From Pseudonocardia thermophila (GTDB taxonomy: Bacteria; Actinomycetota; Actinomycetes; Mycobacteriales; Pseudonocardiaceae), in contig NZ_FRAP01000008.1 of NCBI RefSeq assembly GCF_900142365.1, positions 1 to 64,000 on the forward strand: 64,000 nucleotides of DNA, in the 5' to 3' direction. Position 1 is the stretch's first letter; every line of letters begins with the position of its first letter. The translations under genes and the position numbers were made by a program. Under the pieces are notes generated by a model. That model did not search any database and was not told where the DNA came from. It saw nothing but the letters and a program-made list of their open reading frames with translations. Shown one piece after another: positions 8,913-16,926 of this stretch.

Positions 8913-10118
8913 GTGCCGATGACCCGCCCACCCGCGATCCTGCTCGGTGGCGACACGAACGCGCTCTCCATCGCGCGCAGCCTCGGGGCAGCGGGCGTGC
9001 GGGTGTACACGATCGGCGTCGCCCCGTTCGTCGAGCGCTCGAAGTGGGTCACCCCGCTGCCCGTGCCGCGCCAGGGCCGTAACGGGCGGCGCCCGGAGGA
9101 CATCTGGGCCGAGTGGCTGCTCGGGCCCGAAGCCGAGCACCTCGCGGGCTCCGTCGTGATGGCCACGAGCGATGTCGGCATCACCGCGATCGCCCACCAC
9201 CGGCCCGCACTGCTGGGGCGGTACCGGCTCGACGTGTCCGACGTGGACGCCCAGCTGGCGATGCTGGACAAGCTCGCCACCTACGAGGCGGCCCGCGCGG
9301 GCGGGGTGCCGACCCCGCTGTTCTGGCGGGTCGACTCGGCCGAGGACCTCCAGAAGTGGCGGGACGAGCTGGTCTACCCGCTGATCGTCAAGCCGCTGCT
9401 CTCCCACGAGTACAAGGAGAAGTTCCCCGGCGTCACGAAGTTCCGCCTGGTCCACGACTGGGAGGAGCTGCAGCACGGCTACCGCGAGCTCGCCGACGCC
9501 GGCCTCGCCGTCATGCTGGTGGAGAAGATCCCCGGCGGCGACGAGCTGCTGTGCAGCTACACCACCTACATCGACGAGACCGGCACCCCGACCTTCGACT
9601 ACACGAAGCGGATGGTGCGCCGGAACCCGCCCAACGAGGGCCTGGGCTGCTACCACGTCACCGATGACGTGCCCGAGGTCAAGGAGCTGTCGCTGCAGCT
9701 GATCAAGCACACGGGGCTGCGCGGGCTGGCCGTCATCGAGTTCGTCCGCGACCTGCGCGACGGCCGGCTGAAGCTCATCGAGTGCAACGCCCGGTTCTCC
9801 GCGGCCCTCCCGCTCACCGTCGCGTCGGGGCTGGACCTGCCGCTGCACGTCTACCTGCGGATCCTCGGTGAGCGGCACGAGCTGCCGCACACCTACCCGT
9901 ACGGCAAGCGGCTGCTCTACCCCATCGACGACTTCCGCTCGTTCCTCGCGCTGCGCCGCGCCGGGAAGCTGACGTTCGGCCAGTGGGTGCGCAGCCTGAT
10001 GCACCCGCAGACGTTCCCCGTCTGGTCGCCGCGGGACCCGATGCCCGCGTTCGCCCGCGGCTTCCAGCGCGCCCGCAGCGGGCTGCGCAAGTTCGTCACC
10101 GGCCGGCTGGGCCGCTGA
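8913..10118 (+). CDS. ATP-grasp carboxylate-amine ligase-like protein
   Basis: This 401-residue cytoplasmic protein has an N-terminal Rossmann-like part (PAILLGGDTNALSIARSLG) and an ATP-grasp body. Visible elements are the Lys-bearing strand YPLIVKPLLSHEYKEKFPG, the segment VMLVEKIPGGDELLCSY and the Mg-binding stretch AVIEFVRDLRDGRLKLIECNARF. ATP-grasp enzymes activate a carboxylate as acyl phosphate and join it to an amine or thiol. Homologues occur in surface-polysaccharide clusters, where they may amidate uronic acids or add an amino acid, which fits this context but is inference. The GTG at 8913 lies 8 bases after AAGGAG; ATG 8907 is too close and ATG 8919 is a close alternative. Confidence 0.8.
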   Translation: MPMTRPPAILLGGDTNALSIARSLGAAGVRVYTIGVAPFVERSKWVTPLPVPRQGRNGRRPEDIWAEWLLGPEAEHLAGSVVMATSDVGITAIAHHRPALLGRYRLDVSDVDAQLAMLDKLATYEAARAGGVPTPLFWRVDSAEDLQKWRDELVYPLIVKPLLSHEYKEKFPGVTKFRLVHDWEELQHGYRELADAGLAVMLVEKIPGGDELLCSYTTYIDETGTPTFDYTKRMVRRNPPNEGLGCYHVTDDVPEVKELSLQLIKHTGLRGLAVIEFVRDLRDGRLKLIECNARFSAALPLTVASGLDLPLHVYLRILGERHELPHTYPYGKRLLYPIDDFRSFLALRRAGKLTFGQWVRSLMHPQTFPVWSPRDPMPAFARGFQRARSGLRKFVTGRLGR

Positions 10119-10142
10119 ATCGGCTCAGCTGAATCGGCTCAG
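10115..10142. repeat. Tandem 14-bp repeat at a convergent gene end
   Basis: The unit CTGAATCGGCTCAG occurs twice in direct succession. The first copy contains the TGA stop of the ATP-grasp gene, and the second ends just before the stop of the opposing dehydrogenase. Each unit with its flanking base folds as GCTGA-ATCGGC-TCAGC, so the pair may act as a weak bidirectional terminator. The terminator role is inference. Confidence 0.6.
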
Positions 10143-10144
10143 CC

Positions 10145-11209
10145 TCAGCCGGCCGTCGTGCGGGCCCACTCGGCCTGCTCGGCGAGCCCGAGCGCCGTGA
10201 GGCTCTCCGCCCACCGCAGCAGCTCCTTGACGGGCACCGGGATGCCCTCGGCGGCTCGCTGCCGGGCCAGCGCCGCGGCCCGCTCCCCCGGCACCCGCAC
10301 CTGATCGACGCCCGCTGCCGGGCGCAGCGCGTGCACGCGGTCGATGACGTCCTCGACGCGGGCGAGCGCGGTGTCGCGGTCCTGCAGCCGCCACGGATCG
10401 ATCACGACGATCATGTGCCCGACGTTCTGCCGCTGCGGCGGATCGGTGATCATCAGCGGGATGTCGGCGTCGGCGTCCGCCCCGCCGAGCATGCTGATGA
10501 GCAGCGAGATCGCCAGCGAGATGCCGGAGCCCTTCGCCCCGCCGGCCGGCAGCACGCTGCCCATCAGCGCGGCGGCCGCGTCGATGGTGGGGTTGCCGTC
10601 GGCGTCGACGGCGATGCCGGGCTCGATCGGCTCGCCCGCTGCGGCGGCGCGGCGGATCTGCTCGCGCGACGCCCCGGTGGCCATGTCGTGCAGGAACGCG
10701 CCGTGGCGGCCGAGCGGGATGCCGATGGCGAGCGGGTTGGTGCCGAGGAACGGCTCGGCCGCCCCGATCGGGGCCACCGCCTTCGGGCCGTTCGAGGTGA
10801 CGATCCCGACGAGGTCGGCCTGAGCGGCCCGCAGCGCGTAGTAGCCGGCGGCACCCAGGTGCGTGGAGTGCCCGACAGCCACCAGCCCGATGCCGTGCTC
10901 GCGGGCGAGGTCGCAGGCCAAGTCGGTGGCGCGCACCGCGGCGATCGGGCCGAGCGCCGAGCCGCCGTCGACGCGGCGCACCGCGCCCGACCCGGCCACG
11001 ACCCGGACCGCGTCCCCGCCGCCCGCCATGCCCTGCACGACCCGCTTGAGGTAGGCGGGCAGCCGGTACACGCCGTGGGCGTCGAGGCCGCGCAGGTCCG
11101 CGTGGACCAGCACGTCGGCCACGACGTCTGCGTCCGCCGCTCCGATCCCGACCCCGCGCAGGCACGATGCGGCGAACTCGTGCAGCGCGTCGGCGGTGAC
11201 GAGCCTCAC
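10145..11209 (-). CDS. LDH2-family malate/L-lactate/ureidoglycolate-type dehydrogenase
   Basis: This 354-residue protein belongs to the NAD(P)-dependent LDH2 family, whose members oxidise 2-hydroxy acids (malate, L-lactate, L-sulfolactate, ureidoglycolate). Visible family features are the N-terminal helical part with HADLRGLDAHGVYRLPAYL, the catalytic His block GHSTHLGAAGYYALRAAQ near residue 113, VGIVTSNGPKAVAP and the glycine-rich GGAKGSGISLAISLL. It starts with a GTG overlapping the stop of the RraA-like gene by 4 bases, so the two form an operon. Substrate cannot be told from sequence. The pair reads against the surrounding exopolysaccharide genes and has no obvious role in them. Confidence 0.9.
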   Translation of the reverse strand: MRLVTADALHEFAASCLRGVGIGAADADVVADVLVHADLRGLDAHGVYRLPAYLKRVVQGMAGGGDAVRVVAGSGAVRRVDGGSALGPIAAVRATDLACDLAREHGIGLVAVGHSTHLGAAGYYALRAAQADLVGIVTSNGPKAVAPIGAAEPFLGTNPLAIGIPLGRHGAFLHDMATGASREQIRRAAAAGEPIEPGIAVDADGNPTIDAAAALMGSVLPAGGAKGSGISLAISLLISMLGGADADADIPLMITDPPQRQNVGHMIVVIDPWRLQDRDTALARVEDVIDRVHALRPAAGVDQVRVPGERAAALARQRAAEGIPVPVKELLRWAESLTALGLAEQAEWARTTAG

Positions 11210-12021
11210 TCGGGGACGGCCGCGTCGGGCGCCGCGATCGCGGCGACGCCGGGGTCCACACCGGGCTCGATCGGGCAGTTGCTCTCCCGCAGCTGCTTGT
11301 CGACCCACTCGTTCGAGAACTCGCCGCGCCGCACCGCCTCCAGGTACTCGGCGTTGCCGTCGACGTAGCGGCGCAGGCGCAGCAGCAGCTCGTCGGCGAA
11401 GCCCTGCGGGACGATCACCACGCCGGCCCGGTCGGCCACGACGATGTCGCCGGGGTTGACCACCACGCCGCCGCAGGCGATCGGGTAGTTGATCTCGCCG
11501 GGGCCGCGGTGCAGCGGGCCGACCGGGGTGGTGCCGCGCGCGTAGACCGGCATCCCGAGCTCCTGGATGTCGGGCAGGTCGCGCACCAGCCCGTCGACGA
11601 CGTAGCCGCCGATCCCGCGGTGCTTGGCCTTGCGGGAGATCATGTCGCCCAGCACGGCGTAGGACTTCGCCCCGTTCGCCGTGACCACGACGATGTCGCC
11701 CGGCTTGGCGATGTCCAGTGACTTGTGGACCATCAGGTTGTCGCCGGGGTAGGCGCGGACCGTGCAGGCCAGGCCGCTGATCGTCTCGTCGGGCCCGGAC
11801 AGGTAGCGGATCTCCGAGTCGACCGCGTAGAGGCGGTTGAGCAGGTCGGAGATGTCGGTCGTGGTGAACTCGCGGAACGCCCGGACCGTCTCGTCGGGAA
11901 GTCTCGGGAAGTCTTCGCGGATGCGGAAGCCCGGTCCCGGATGCACCGCCGCCGAGGTGGGCGCCTTCTTGCCGTTGCCCGCCCTCGTCGTCGCATCCGA
12001 CACGTCCGTCCCCACCGCCAT
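11206..12021 (-). CDS. RraA-family protein (4-hydroxy-4-methyl-2-oxoglutarate aldolase-like)
   Basis: This 271-residue protein shows the RraA/HMG-aldolase core. DISDLLNRLY is followed by GDNLMVHKSLDIAKPGDIVVV, then the active-site run GGYVVDGLVRDLPDIQELGMPVYARG with its Asp-Arg-Asp pattern, then PGDIVVADRAGVVIVP. Family members cleave 4-carboxy-4-hydroxy-2-oxoadipate-type acids or decarboxylate oxaloacetate with a divalent metal. Others act as RNase E inhibitors. The dehydrogenase downstream makes a catabolic role more likely here. The ATG at 12021 follows GGGAGG; a start further upstream would add about 29 residues not expected in the family. Confidence 0.88.
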   Translation of the reverse strand: MAVGTDVSDATTRAGNGKKAPTSAAVHPGPGFRIREDFPRLPDETVRAFREFTTTDISDLLNRLYAVDSEIRYLSGPDETISGLACTVRAYPGDNLMVHKSLDIAKPGDIVVVTANGAKSYAVLGDMISRKAKHRGIGGYVVDGLVRDLPDIQELGMPVYARGTTPVGPLHRGPGEINYPIACGGVVVNPGDIVVADRAGVVIVPQGFADELLLRLRRYVDGNAEYLEAVRRGEFSNEWVDKQLRESNCPIEPGVDPGVAAIAAPDAAVPE

Positions 12022-12122
12022 CGTGCCTCCCTCGGAAGTTCGGTCGGCCCCATCGTGGCACGCACTCCCTGAGAGCGGGTCGGCGCACCACCACCGGCGG
12101 ACGGCCAATACCCTCCTCCCCC

Positions 12123-13307
12123 GTGACGCGACGCAAGGTGGCCTTCGTCGAGTTCACCCCGTCCGGGGGGCTGTTCCAGTTCTCCGCGCAGCTGGCCGGT
12201 GGCATGGCCGCGGTCGGCGACGAGGTGCACTTCTACACCGGGCCCGATCCCGAGCTCGGCCCGCAGCACCCCGACGTGCGGGTGCACGCGACCCTGCCGA
12301 CCTGGCACCCCGCGGACACCGAACCGGTCGGGAAGCTGGTCAAGAAGCTGCGCCGCGGTGTGCGCGCCGGGCAGCTGGCGCTCGCGTGGATCAAGGTGAT
12401 CGCGCTGCTGGCGCGGCTGCGCCCGGACGCGGTGCTGTGGTCGTCGTGGCGGTTCAGCATGGACGCCGCCGGGGTGCTGATCGTGCGGCGGCTGCTGCCG
12501 AAGGCCGCCCTCGCCCTCGTCGCGCACGAGCCGGTGCCGCGCAAACGCGCCGACACCACCCAGGAGCGGCACGGCCGCGTCCTCGACCCGGCGCTGCAGA
12601 AGGCGTGGTCGAGCCTCGACGCGGTGTTCGTGCTCGGCGAGGCGGCGAAGGAGACGGCGATCCGCCGCTGGGGCATCACCTGCCCGGTCGTCGTGGTGCC
12701 GCACGGCGACGAGTCCGCGCTGCGCGGCTCGGCTCCGGTGCCGCCCGCGGGCGAGACCGAGCCGGTGATCCTGTTCTTCGGCGCCTGGACCGCCTACAAG
12801 GGTATCGACCTGCTGTTCGACGCGATCCCCGCGGTCAAGGAGAAGGTGCCCGAGGCGAGGTTCGTCGTCGCCGGGTCGGTGCAGGGCGTGGACGGCCCCG
12901 GCCTGCTCGCCCGGGCGGAGGAGCTCGGTGTGGACGCTCGCCCCGGCTACGTCGCGACGGAGGACGTCCCTGCGCTGTTCTCCGCGGCGCGCGCGGTCGT
13001 CACCCCGTACCGGCGGGCGACGCAGAGCGGTGTGGTGCACCTCGCCTACACGTTCGAGCGCCCGGTCGTGTCCACCGCGGTGGGCGACATCCCGTCGGCC
13101 GTCAAGGACGGCGTCACCGGCCTGCTCGTGCCGCCGGACGACCCGGCCGCGCTCGCGGACGCCCTCGCCGCCGTGCTCACCGATCCTGATCTGGCGCAGC
13201 GGCTCGGCAGGGCAGGCGCGGAGTGGCTGGCCGCGGAGGCGTCGTGGCCGGTCGTCGCGCAGGAGGTGCACGACACCCTGGAGACCGGGCTCGCGGGTCG
13301 CCGCTGA
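12123..13307 (+). CDS. Glycosyltransferase family 4
   Basis: This 394-residue GT-B glycosyltransferase is a second sugar-adding enzyme of the exopolysaccharide cluster. The N-terminal acceptor half begins VAFVEFTPSGGLFQFSAQLAGGMA. The C-terminal donor half contains PVILFFGAWTAYKGIDLLFDAI, ARFVVAGSVQG, the GT4 stretch VVTPYRRATQSGVVHLAYTFERPVV and GDIPSAVKDGVTGLLVPPDD. The GTG at 12123 has no Shine-Dalgarno sequence. A TACCCT box at about 12112-12117 lies only about 5 bases upstream, so the message may be leaderless. It is transcribed away from the RraA/LDH2 pair and is followed by a hairpin. Confidence 0.88.
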   Translation: MTRRKVAFVEFTPSGGLFQFSAQLAGGMAAVGDEVHFYTGPDPELGPQHPDVRVHATLPTWHPADTEPVGKLVKKLRRGVRAGQLALAWIKVIALLARLRPDAVLWSSWRFSMDAAGVLIVRRLLPKAALALVAHEPVPRKRADTTQERHGRVLDPALQKAWSSLDAVFVLGEAAKETAIRRWGITCPVVVVPHGDESALRGSAPVPPAGETEPVILFFGAWTAYKGIDLLFDAIPAVKEKVPEARFVVAGSVQGVDGPGLLARAEELGVDARPGYVATEDVPALFSAARAVVTPYRRATQSGVVHLAYTFERPVVSTAVGDIPSAVKDGVTGLLVPPDDPAALADALAAVLTDPDLAQRLGRAGAEWLAAEASWPVVAQEVHDTLETGLAGRR

Positions 13308-13322
13308 ACCCCCGCCGGGGGT
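13308..13322 (+). terminator. GC-rich hairpin after the glycosyltransferase
   Basis: ACCCCC and GGGGGT form a perfect 6-bp stem with a 3-base loop right after the stop codon. There is no T-run. This is common for actinobacterial hairpin terminators, so termination is plausible but not certain. Confidence 0.5.
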
Positions 13323-13355
13323 CCGTGCACCCCCTCTCGGGTGTCTGCAACCCTG

Positions 13356-14105
13356 ATGCCCGTGAGCATCCTGTGCTACCACTCCGTGACGAACGGTTGG
13401 GACGACCCGGTCTCCGTCGAGACCGCTGACTTCGAGCGCCAGTGCGCGGTCCTGGCGCGCAGCACCACGGTCGTCCCGCTGCGCGGGGTGATCGACCGGC
13501 TCGCCGCTGGCTACTCCGTCCCGGCGGGCACCACGGTGCTCACCTTCGACGACGGCTTCGCCGACTACGTCGAGCACGCCGTCCCGATCATGGAGCGCTA
13601 CGGCCTGACCGCGACCATGTACGTCGTCGCGGGCTCGCTCGAGCCGGGCGGCATCGCCGTCGACTGGATCCGCGGCCTCGATCCGGCCGACGCGCCGCCG
13701 CTCATGACTCCCGAGCAGATCCGCGAGCTGCACGACCGCGGCTGGGAGATCGGCAGCCACACGATGCGCCACGCCGACATGCCCACCTTGTCCGAGGCGG
13801 AGTGCCTGGCCGACTTCAAGGAGTCGAAGGAGCTCCTGGAGGACCTGCTCGAGGCCCCGGTGACGTCGCTGGCGTACCCGTTCGGCCACCACGCGCCGCA
13901 CGTCCGCCGCGCCGCCGAGCTGGCCGGGTACCGCATCGCGCTCGCGCTGCCGGAGGGCCCGGAGGAGGCTGGCCCGTACTCGGTGCCGCGCACCGGCATC
14001 TACCGGGGCAACCCGGAGTGGAAGTTCCGCGTCAAGAACAGTAGGTGGTACGCACACGTGCGCACCTCGTCGCTCTACCAGAAGGTGGCAGGGCGTCGCA
14101 CCTAG
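13356..14105 (+). CDS. Polysaccharide deacetylase family protein (NodB/CE4 homology)
   Basis: This 249-residue protein has the NodB-homology motifs of carbohydrate esterase family 4, which removes N-acetyl groups from amino-sugar polymers with a bound metal. They are TFDDGFADY near residue 62 (catalytic base and metal Asp), GSHTMRHADM near 132 (metal His pair) and a later LAYPFGHHAPHVRRAAE. No signal peptide is seen, so it may act on precursors inside the cell or be exported another way. The start is uncertain among GTG 13341, ATG 13356 and GTG 13362, because none has a clear ribosome site and an AACCCT box nearby could make it leaderless. A second deacetylase follows 15 bases later. Confidence 0.87.
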   Translation: MPVSILCYHSVTNGWDDPVSVETADFERQCAVLARSTTVVPLRGVIDRLAAGYSVPAGTTVLTFDDGFADYVEHAVPIMERYGLTATMYVVAGSLEPGGIAVDWIRGLDPADAPPLMTPEQIRELHDRGWEIGSHTMRHADMPTLSEAECLADFKESKELLEDLLEAPVTSLAYPFGHHAPHVRRAAELAGYRIALALPEGPEEAGPYSVPRTGIYRGNPEWKFRVKNSRWYAHVRTSSLYQKVAGRRT

Positions 14106-14120
14106 GGGATCAGGGGGATC

Positions 14121-15113
14121 ATGTCACGCACCGCGCAGCTCGCCGCGCTCTTGAAGCGCACCCGCCTCGACCGACTGGCGCGGCTCTCCTGGCGCGGCCT
14201 CCTGGTCCTGAACTACCACCGCTTCGGCCGCCCGTCCGAGGCCGACGACCCCGATCTCTACAGCGCCACGCCGGAGGACTTCGCCGAGCAGGTCAGGCTC
14301 CTCGCGGACCGCTTCGAGATCGTGCCGGCCGGCAGCACCGAGTGGCGCCACGGCGGCCCCGCCCGCCGCATCGCGATCACCGTCGACGACGGCTACGCCG
14401 ACCAGATGGTCGCTGCGGACATCCTCGCCGCCCACGGCGTCCGGGGCACGTTCTTCGTCACCACCGGCTTCATCGACGAACCGCACCACGCCTGGTGGGA
14501 CGAGATCGCCTGGCTCACCCGCACCCCGGTCGATCTCCCGCCCTCCAAGTGGCTGCCCGAGGGCCTGCACCCCAGCTCCCCGACCCACTTCCGCAAGGCC
14601 GTCAACGCCGCCTACAAGAGCCGCGCCGGCACCGAGGGTGAGGAGTTCCTCGAGGCCCTCTCCGCCTGGACCGGCCGCCCCCGCCTCGCCCGCGAGAAGG
14701 CCGCTGACAGCTGGATGACCTGGGACGACGTCCGCAAGCTCCGCAGCATGGGCATGGAGGTCGGCGCCCACAGCGTCACCCACCCGGTCCTGGCCACCCT
14801 CTCCACCGACCGCCAGGAGCAGGAGGTCACCGGCTCCATCCAGCGCCTCCGCGCGGAGCTCGACGAGCCCATCGACCTCTTCGCCTACCCCGTCGGGGCC
14901 AAGGTCAGCTTCGACGAACGCACCCGTGCCGTCATGGCGGCGAACGGCATCCGCCGAGCCTTCAGCTTCTACGGCGGCGTCAACCCCCGCAAAGGCGACG
15001 TCGACCAGTTCGACATCCACCGCGCCGGCGTCTTCTCCGTGCACACCCCGGAGGTCGTCGCCGCCATGGGCGCGCTGCCCGGCCTCCTCTGCACCCCGGC
15101 CCGGCACGCGTAA
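14121..15113 (+). CDS. Polysaccharide deacetylase family protein (second copy)
   Basis: This 330-residue CE4/NodB-like protein has TVDDGYADQM near residue 87, RGTFFVTTGFIDEPHHAWWDEIAWL, GAHSVTHPVL near 214 and FAYPVGAKVSFDERTRAVM. The long insert between the two metal motifs (about residues 125-200) is typical of deacetylases in capsule and exopolysaccharide clusters. The ATG at 14121 follows a G-rich ribosome site (AGGGGATCAGGGGG). It is co-oriented with the preceding deacetylase, with 15 bases between them. The two copies differ in sequence and length, so they probably act on different substrates or steps. Confidence 0.88.
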   Translation: MSRTAQLAALLKRTRLDRLARLSWRGLLVLNYHRFGRPSEADDPDLYSATPEDFAEQVRLLADRFEIVPAGSTEWRHGGPARRIAITVDDGYADQMVAADILAAHGVRGTFFVTTGFIDEPHHAWWDEIAWLTRTPVDLPPSKWLPEGLHPSSPTHFRKAVNAAYKSRAGTEGEEFLEALSAWTGRPRLAREKAADSWMTWDDVRKLRSMGMEVGAHSVTHPVLATLSTDRQEQEVTGSIQRLRAELDEPIDLFAYPVGAKVSFDERTRAVMAANGIRRAFSFYGGVNPRKGDVDQFDIHRAGVFSVHTPEVVAAMGALPGLLCTPARHA

Positions 15114-15224
15114 CAAGGAATTCACGGTGATCGGGGTTTTCGGTCGTCGTTTCCTTCTCGGTCGTTCGGTGACGCCGACATCTTCTGCGTGGTGGTGGAG
15201 GGCGCTGTAGCCGTTGTCGTTGGG

Positions 15225-15700
15225 TCATCGGCCGGGAGGTGCGCGGACAGGTACGCCATGCCGTCCGCCCGCGACGGCCGCACCGTCAGCCGCCGCCCGC
15301 GCGAGCCCGCTCCTCGACCTGCCCCGGGGTGATCTCGGCGACCAGCCGCTCGGCCAGGTTCCGCAGCCGTTCCAACGACAGTGTGTCGATCCGCTGCCCG
15401 GCCAAGCGGTCATCGACCTGGGCCGCTCGTCGGGGTCCAGGTGGTGAGTGGCCTCCGCCACCGCTGCAGCCCTCGAGTGATCCAGCCGCCCACTGCGAAC
15501 AGGCTGCGGGCGTGGTCGAGCCCGGCAGCCAGATCCCGGGCGATGGGCAGGCGTCTGCGGGCGATGCTGGGTGTCACCTGCAGCGCCCGCGCCGCTCGAT
15601 CGATCACCACCGGTCGACGTCGTCGGGATCGGTGATCCCGCGAGCAACCCGATCGTCGACCAGGGCGTGAGCGGCGGCGAGCATCCTCTCGTCCTGCCGC
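15225..15700 (-). pseudogene. Decayed DUF222 / 13E12-repeat family gene
   Basis: On the minus strand, pieces of a DUF222 protein appear in order but in different frames: DPDDVDR, then VIDRAARALQVTPSIARRRLPIARDL, then AVAEATHHLDPDER, then AQVDDRLAGQRIDTLSLERL with VAEITPGQVEERARA, then RRLTVRPSRADGMAYLSAHLPA. At least four frameshifts break it, and both ends are missing. DUF222 proteins usually carry a C-terminal HNH domain and occur as dispersed copies (REP13E12) in actinobacteria. None of the HNH part remains here. The stretch 15114-15224 and the stretch up to 15769 show no other gene. Confidence 0.8.
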
Positions 15701-15769
15701 GCCACTCACCCCGACCGAACGCAAGGCTCACCGCACCGTTCGCGAGACTCGCGGGACCGCGACAGCGGC

Positions 15770-16792
15770 CTACGCCCGAACCCGCGCCGTCACCTTCCGA
15801 GCCACCCGCACCCCGGCCCGAGCAACCCTCTTCACCCGCCGCGGCAACGCCCCCACCCCGGGCGCATCGACCGACCCCGTGACCACGACCAGCTCCCCGG
15901 TCTTGGTCGCGTCCTTGTACTCGTGCTTCCCCCGCCCCAGGTCGACGACCCCGATCCCGTGAGCGGCGGCCCCCTCCAGGAGGTGGAGCAGCACGAGGAT
16001 CCCCGGCGAGTACTTCCCGTAGGCCGGGTCGTACGCCGGGAACCACCACGACAGCACCGAGGACGAGTGCAGCCCCGCATGGGCAGCGACGGGGACGTCG
16101 CCCGCCCACAGCACCGACAGCGCCCCGGAGCACGAGGAGGACCGCAGCTTCATCAGCCCCGACACCAGCGCCACGATCCCCGGGTCGGCGAACCGGTCCC
16201 ACTCCCCCAGCTGCGCGTACTGCCCCGACTTCCACCGCATCAGTGCCCGCAGTGCGGCGTCGTCGGTGGAGGCGAACTCGAAGCGGACCTCGCCCACCTC
16301 CCGCTCCAGCTTCCGCTGCTTGCGGAACATCGACGACAGCCACTTCTTCGACCGCGCCCGCACGGTCTCGAGGTAGGCCTCGTAGCCGTCGGGCATCGCG
16401 ATGATCGGCGAGCGTTCGCGGCGCACCCGGTAGGCGCCGGCGGGCACCTGTTCGTCGAGGAGGGTGTCGAAGTCCCAGCCGATCAGCCCGGCGGACCGCA
16501 GCGCCGCACCGCCCGGGACCGAGGCAGCGGGCGCCAGCGCCCAGCCCTCGCAGTCGGACAGGCCCGACCCGATCGGGCGGGCGATCCGCCCGTGCTGCTC
16601 GATCGCGAGGAAGCCGCAGATCTGCCCGGCGTCCTCGGCGACGAGCACGCGCGCGGCGTCCCGCACCTCACCGACGGCCTGCGCGTACTCAGGGGACAGG
16701 AACGGGTTGCGCGGCCCGCGCTGCGCGTACTCCCGCCACAGCGCCAGCTCGGTGCTGCCCAGTTCGGCGGGGCGGACGCTGGTGCAGCGCAC
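15770..16792 (-). CDS. GNAT-type acyltransferase related to CelD/BcsL (cellulose/exopolysaccharide acylation)
   Basis: This 340-residue protein has the double-GNAT layout of CelD/BcsL-like and FemAB-like proteins. The first half contains RNPFLSPEYAQAVGEV and RVLVAEDAGQICGFLAIEQHGR. The second half contains RARSKKWLSSMFRKQRKLEREVG, LWAGDVPVAAHAGL and SWWFPAYDPAYGKYSPGILVLLHLLEGAAAHG followed by DLGRGKHEYK. Such proteins acylate polysaccharides or transfer aminoacyl groups. The GTG at 16792 is preferred because AGGAG lies 10 bases upstream, while GTG 16801 almost touches it. It closes the exopolysaccharide region and reads against the neighbouring histidine kinase, which starts 134 bases away. 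Confidence 0.82.
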   Translation of the reverse strand: MRCTSVRPAELGSTELALWREYAQRGPRNPFLSPEYAQAVGEVRDAARVLVAEDAGQICGFLAIEQHGRIARPIGSGLSDCEGWALAPAASVPGGAALRSAGLIGWDFDTLLDEQVPAGAYRVRRERSPIIAMPDGYEAYLETVRARSKKWLSSMFRKQRKLEREVGEVRFEFASTDDAALRALMRWKSGQYAQLGEWDRFADPGIVALVSGLMKLRSSSCSGALSVLWAGDVPVAAHAGLHSSSVLSWWFPAYDPAYGKYSPGILVLLHLLEGAAAHGIGVVDLGRGKHEYKDATKTGELVVVTGSVDAPGVGALPRRVKRVARAGVRVARKVTARVRA

Positions 16793-16926
16793 GGGGAGCA
16801 CACTCCTCGGGGTCGACGGCCGGATGCGCCGGAAGTCTCACACGCGCCGTTCCGGGCCCGCGCATCGCCCGGCCGGCGCGGCACCGGGCATCATGAACCC
16901 ACCCGAGCGGCGGAGGGAGGCCGGGC

